Assembly (NCBI GenBank): GCA_016290335.1 | Contig: JAEETM010000132.1 | Location: forward strand, 1 to 7,051 | Direction: 5' to 3' | Source: Treponema sp. | GTDB taxonomy: Bacteria > Spirochaetota > Spirochaetia > Treponematales > Treponemataceae | Length of the DNA stretch: 7,051 nt | Program-made: the position numbers and the translations under genes | Notes under the pieces: model-generated | What the model was told of the DNA's origin: nothing | Seen by the model: the letters and a program-made list of their open reading frames with translations, nothing else | Database searches by the model: none | Part shown: in pieces, positions 5,442 through 7,051 of the stretch | How positions within the stretch are numbered: position 1 is the stretch's first letter | Layout: each line of letters begins with the position of its first letter

Positions 5442-5470
5442 TTGTAGAAAGCTCAAAAATCTGCTATAAT
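5442..5470 (+). promoter_or_regulatory. Promoter of the branched-chain amino acid ABC operon
   Basis: TTGTAG (5442-5447), a 17-bp spacer, and a perfect extended -10 TGC-TATAAT (5462-5470). Transcription would start near 5477, with a leader of about 26 bases holding a T-run and GAGAGG (5491-5496) six bases before the ATG. It diverges from the Phd-YgiT promoter, the two -35 boxes lying 46 bp apart. Confidence 0.75.
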
Positions 5471-5502
5471 TTGTACCTAGTTTTTTATTTGAGAGGTGTG
5501 AT

Positions 5503-6675
5503 ATGAAAAAAACTATCGTCGCTTTTGCGGCAGCTTTAATGGCACTTGCACTCGTTAGTTGTGGCAAGGAAAAACAGCCAGTAGTAAAAATTGGTGTTTA
5601 TGAACCAGCATCTGGAGATAACGGTGCCGGTGGTAAACAGGAAACACTTGGTGTTCAGTATGCAAACACCGTAACACCAACCGTAGAAATTGCAGGAAAA
5701 ACCTACAAAGTTCAGCTCGAAATCGTAGATAACGAATCATCTAATGACAAGGCTGTAACAGCAGCTTCTGAACTTATCAATAAAGGAGTATCAATCGTAC
5801 TCGGTTCTTATGGTTCAGGCGTTTCAATCGCAGCTTCCGATACATTCAAAGATGCAAACGTGCCAGTAGTTGGAATTACTTGTACAAACCCACAGGTAAC
5901 AGCTGGAAACAGCCACTACTTCCGAATCTGCTTCCTCGATCCATTCCAGGGAACAGTTCTTGCTAACTTTGCTGTAGATAACTTCAAGTCAAAGAGAGCT
6001 TATTGTCTCGCAAAACTCGGTGATGACTATTCAGTAGGTCTTTGTAACTACTTTATCGAAGCCTTCAAAAAACTCGGTGGCGAAATCGTATTCGAAACTT
6101 TCCCAGACGGAACTTCAGACTTCTCTGCTTACGTAGCAAACGCAAAGAACAACAATGCTGATGTATTCTTCTCACCAGTTTCAATCGAAGCAGCAGCCCT
6201 CATCATCGAACAGGCTAACACACAGGGTATGACAATGCCAATTCTCGCTGGCGATACTTGGGACTCTAACGTTGTACTCGCAGCTGCAAAAGGCACAAAC
6301 GTAAAAGTTTTCGTTACAACATTCTTCGTAGAAGGTTCAAAAGACAAGATTGTTACAGACTTCGTAGACGGCTTCCGCAACTACATCAACACAAATGCAA
6401 CTGCTAAAACAAACAACGGTGGCGACGACGAAATCGCAGCAGTTTCAGCAATGGGCTTCGACGCTTACTACACAGCACTCGCAGCACTCAAGAACGCTGG
6501 TTCAACAAAATCTGCTGACGTTATGGCTGCTCTTCCAAAAACAACACTTACTGGCGTTTCCGGCTCAATCGCATTCGACTCAACCGGTGATGCAAAACGC
6601 GACGTTGCTTACGTAAAACAGGTAAACAACTCAACCGGCAAGTGGAACTTCATCGCTGTACAGAAAGTAAAATAA
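5503..6675 (+). CDS. Branched-chain amino acid-type ABC transporter substrate-binding lipoprotein
   Basis: A 390-residue periplasmic receptor of the LivJ/LivK (Peripla_BP_6, type I fold) family that captures leucine, isoleucine, valine or a related ligand and delivers it to a LivHMGF transporter. Residues 1-19 are a lipoprotein signal peptide ending in the lipobox LVSC, so Cys20 should be lipidated. The two-lobe fold starts at VVKIGVYEPASGD (27-39). The ligand-binding loop GSYGSGVSIAAS (101-112) and the C-terminal TGVSGSIAFDSTGDAKRDVAYV (first 20 residues 350-369) are typical of the family. Length is normal. Many relatives bind amides, urea or aromatic compounds, so the ligand is not certain. 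Codon use is strongly biased (many GCA, ATC, CTC, AAC), as expected for high expression. It is followed by hairpins and then livH. Confidence 0.92.
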   Translation: MKKTIVAFAAALMALALVSCGKEKQPVVKIGVYEPASGDNGAGGKQETLGVQYANTVTPTVEIAGKTYKVQLEIVDNESSNDKAVTAASELINKGVSIVLGSYGSGVSIAASDTFKDANVPVVGITCTNPQVTAGNSHYFRICFLDPFQGTVLANFAVDNFKSKRAYCLAKLGDDYSVGLCNYFIEAFKKLGGEIVFETFPDGTSDFSAYVANAKNNNADVFFSPVSIEAAALIIEQANTQGMTMPILAGDTWDSNVVLAAAKGTNVKVFVTTFFVEGSKDKIVTDFVDGFRNYINTNATAKTNNGGDDEIAAVSAMGFDAYYTALAALKNAGSTKSADVMAALPKTTLTGVSGSIAFDSTGDAKRDVAYVKQVNNSTGKWNFIAVQKVK

Positions 6676-6690
6676 GCACTTAGGTAGAAG

Positions 6691-6773
6691 GAGGGGGAAG
6701 TCTCCCCCTCGCCCGCACTTCGTTGCGGGCTACCCCCTCTGCGGGAGCACATCTCCCGCAACACCCTCTGGGT
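6691..6773 (+). repeat. Tandem GC-rich hairpins between the binding-protein and permease genes
   Basis: Four stems follow one another. GAGGGGGA/TCCCCCTC (6691-6710) has 8 bp and an AGTC loop. GCCCGCA/TGCGGGC (6711-6730) has 7 bp, a CTTCGT loop, and abuts the first. TGCGGGAG/CTCCCGCA (6740-6760) has 8 bp and a CACAT loop. ACCC/GGGT (6763-6773) is short and followed by TTATTTCTT. The segment is far more GC-rich than its surroundings. Such intercistronic stems can protect upstream mRNA from 3' decay or act as a leaky terminator, yielding more binding protein than permease. The block may also be a copy of a dispersed repeat. Confidence 0.75.
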
Positions 6774-6812
6774 TATTTCTTAAAGTCAATCCCTATCCAA
6801 AAAGGAAAAAAA

Positions 6813-7051
6813 ATGAACTTCTTTCAAACTAACTTACCGTACATTCTCGCAGGAATCAGCACTGGCGGACAATACGCCCTAATTGCAATCGGCTACACAA
6901 TGGTTTACGGTATTTTACGTCTTATTAACTTTGCCCACGGCGACGTATTTATGGCTGCCGGGCTTATCATGATTTATTGCTACACAATAATGCCCCTCTG
7001 GATTTCAATTCCGCTCACAATCATCTTAACTGTACTTATGGGCTTTGCAGT
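6813..7051 (+). CDS. livH: Branched-chain amino acid ABC transporter permease, LivH type, N-terminal part (cut by window edge)
   Basis: The first 79 codons of an inner-membrane permease of the LivH/BPD_transp_2 family, one of the two channel subunits of the Liv uptake system. The segment YALIAIGYTMVYGILRLINF (21-40) followed by AHGDVFMAAG (41-50) is the hallmark of LivH. Hydrophobic stretches (about 10-32, 46-62 and 66-79) fit its first membrane helices. The start is ATG at 6813 with AAAGGA (6801-6806) six bases upstream. It follows the binding protein on the same strand after a 137-bp gap with the hairpin block. livM, livG and livF would be expected beyond the right edge. The substrate may differ from branched-chain amino acids (urea and amide systems are close relatives). 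Confidence 0.93.
   Translation, partial: MNFFQTNLPYILAGISTGGQYALIAIGYTMVYGILRLINFAHGDVFMAAGLIMIYCYTIMPLWISIPLTIILTVLMGFA

Noticed and set aside
5328..5567. 79-residue minus-strand open frame covering the gap upstream of the Phd/YefM gene, considered as the missing toxin
   Set aside because: It runs through the ABC operon promoter and over the signal-peptide codons of the solute-binding gene, has no ribosome site, and resembles no toxin family.
6691..6773. CRISPR repeats or a simple rho-independent terminator
   Set aside because: The stems differ in sequence with no uniform repeat-spacer spacing, and only the weak last stem is followed by a T-rich run; livH continues on the same strand with its own ribosome site.

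Overview
The window looks like chromosomal DNA of a diderm, anaerobic, host-associated bacterium. A Treponema-like spirochaete is my best guess, based on overall gene style, the lipoprotein solute-binding protein with an LVSC lipobox, and AT-rich intergenic DNA mixed with moderate-GC core genes. No marker gene fixes the taxonomy, so treat it as a weak inference.

Layout. Positions 1-259 (minus) hold the start of ilvB, the acetolactate synthase large subunit, with a structured leader and its promoter upstream. Divergent from it is a 66-residue PspC-domain membrane protein (461-661). It meets, tail to tail and only 4 bp apart, a large B12-binding radical SAM protein of the DUF4080 type (666-2393, minus). 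That gene is best started at a GTG sitting 7 bases below an extended -10 box, so its mRNA may be leaderless.

Positions about 2480-5400 form a much more AT-rich accessory block. On the plus strand there is a GNAT acetyltransferase-SAM methyltransferase fusion (2506-4044). It is followed 47 bp later by a 236-residue protein (4092-4802) whose N-terminus resembles the integrase core-binding (SAM-like) helical domain and whose C-terminus resembles a PD-(D/E)XK/NucS-type nuclease fold. Convergent to these is a two-gene minus-strand operon: a Phd/YefM antitoxin (5056-5325) overlapping a stand-alone YgiT-type zinc-finger protein (4845-5075), with no recognisable toxin.

From about 5440 the core-like composition returns with a branched-chain amino acid ABC uptake operon. 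It comprises a livJ/livK-type lipoprotein (5503-6675) behind a near-consensus extended -10 promoter, a cluster of tandem GC-rich hairpins (6691-6773), and the first 79 codons of the livH permease (6813 onward, cut by the window edge).

The flanks therefore share a branched-chain amino acid theme (synthesis on the left, uptake on the right), while the middle is a probable acquired cassette. The best candidate for something undescribed is the GNAT-methyltransferase plus nuclease-like pair. The second is the toxin-less double-antitoxin operon.
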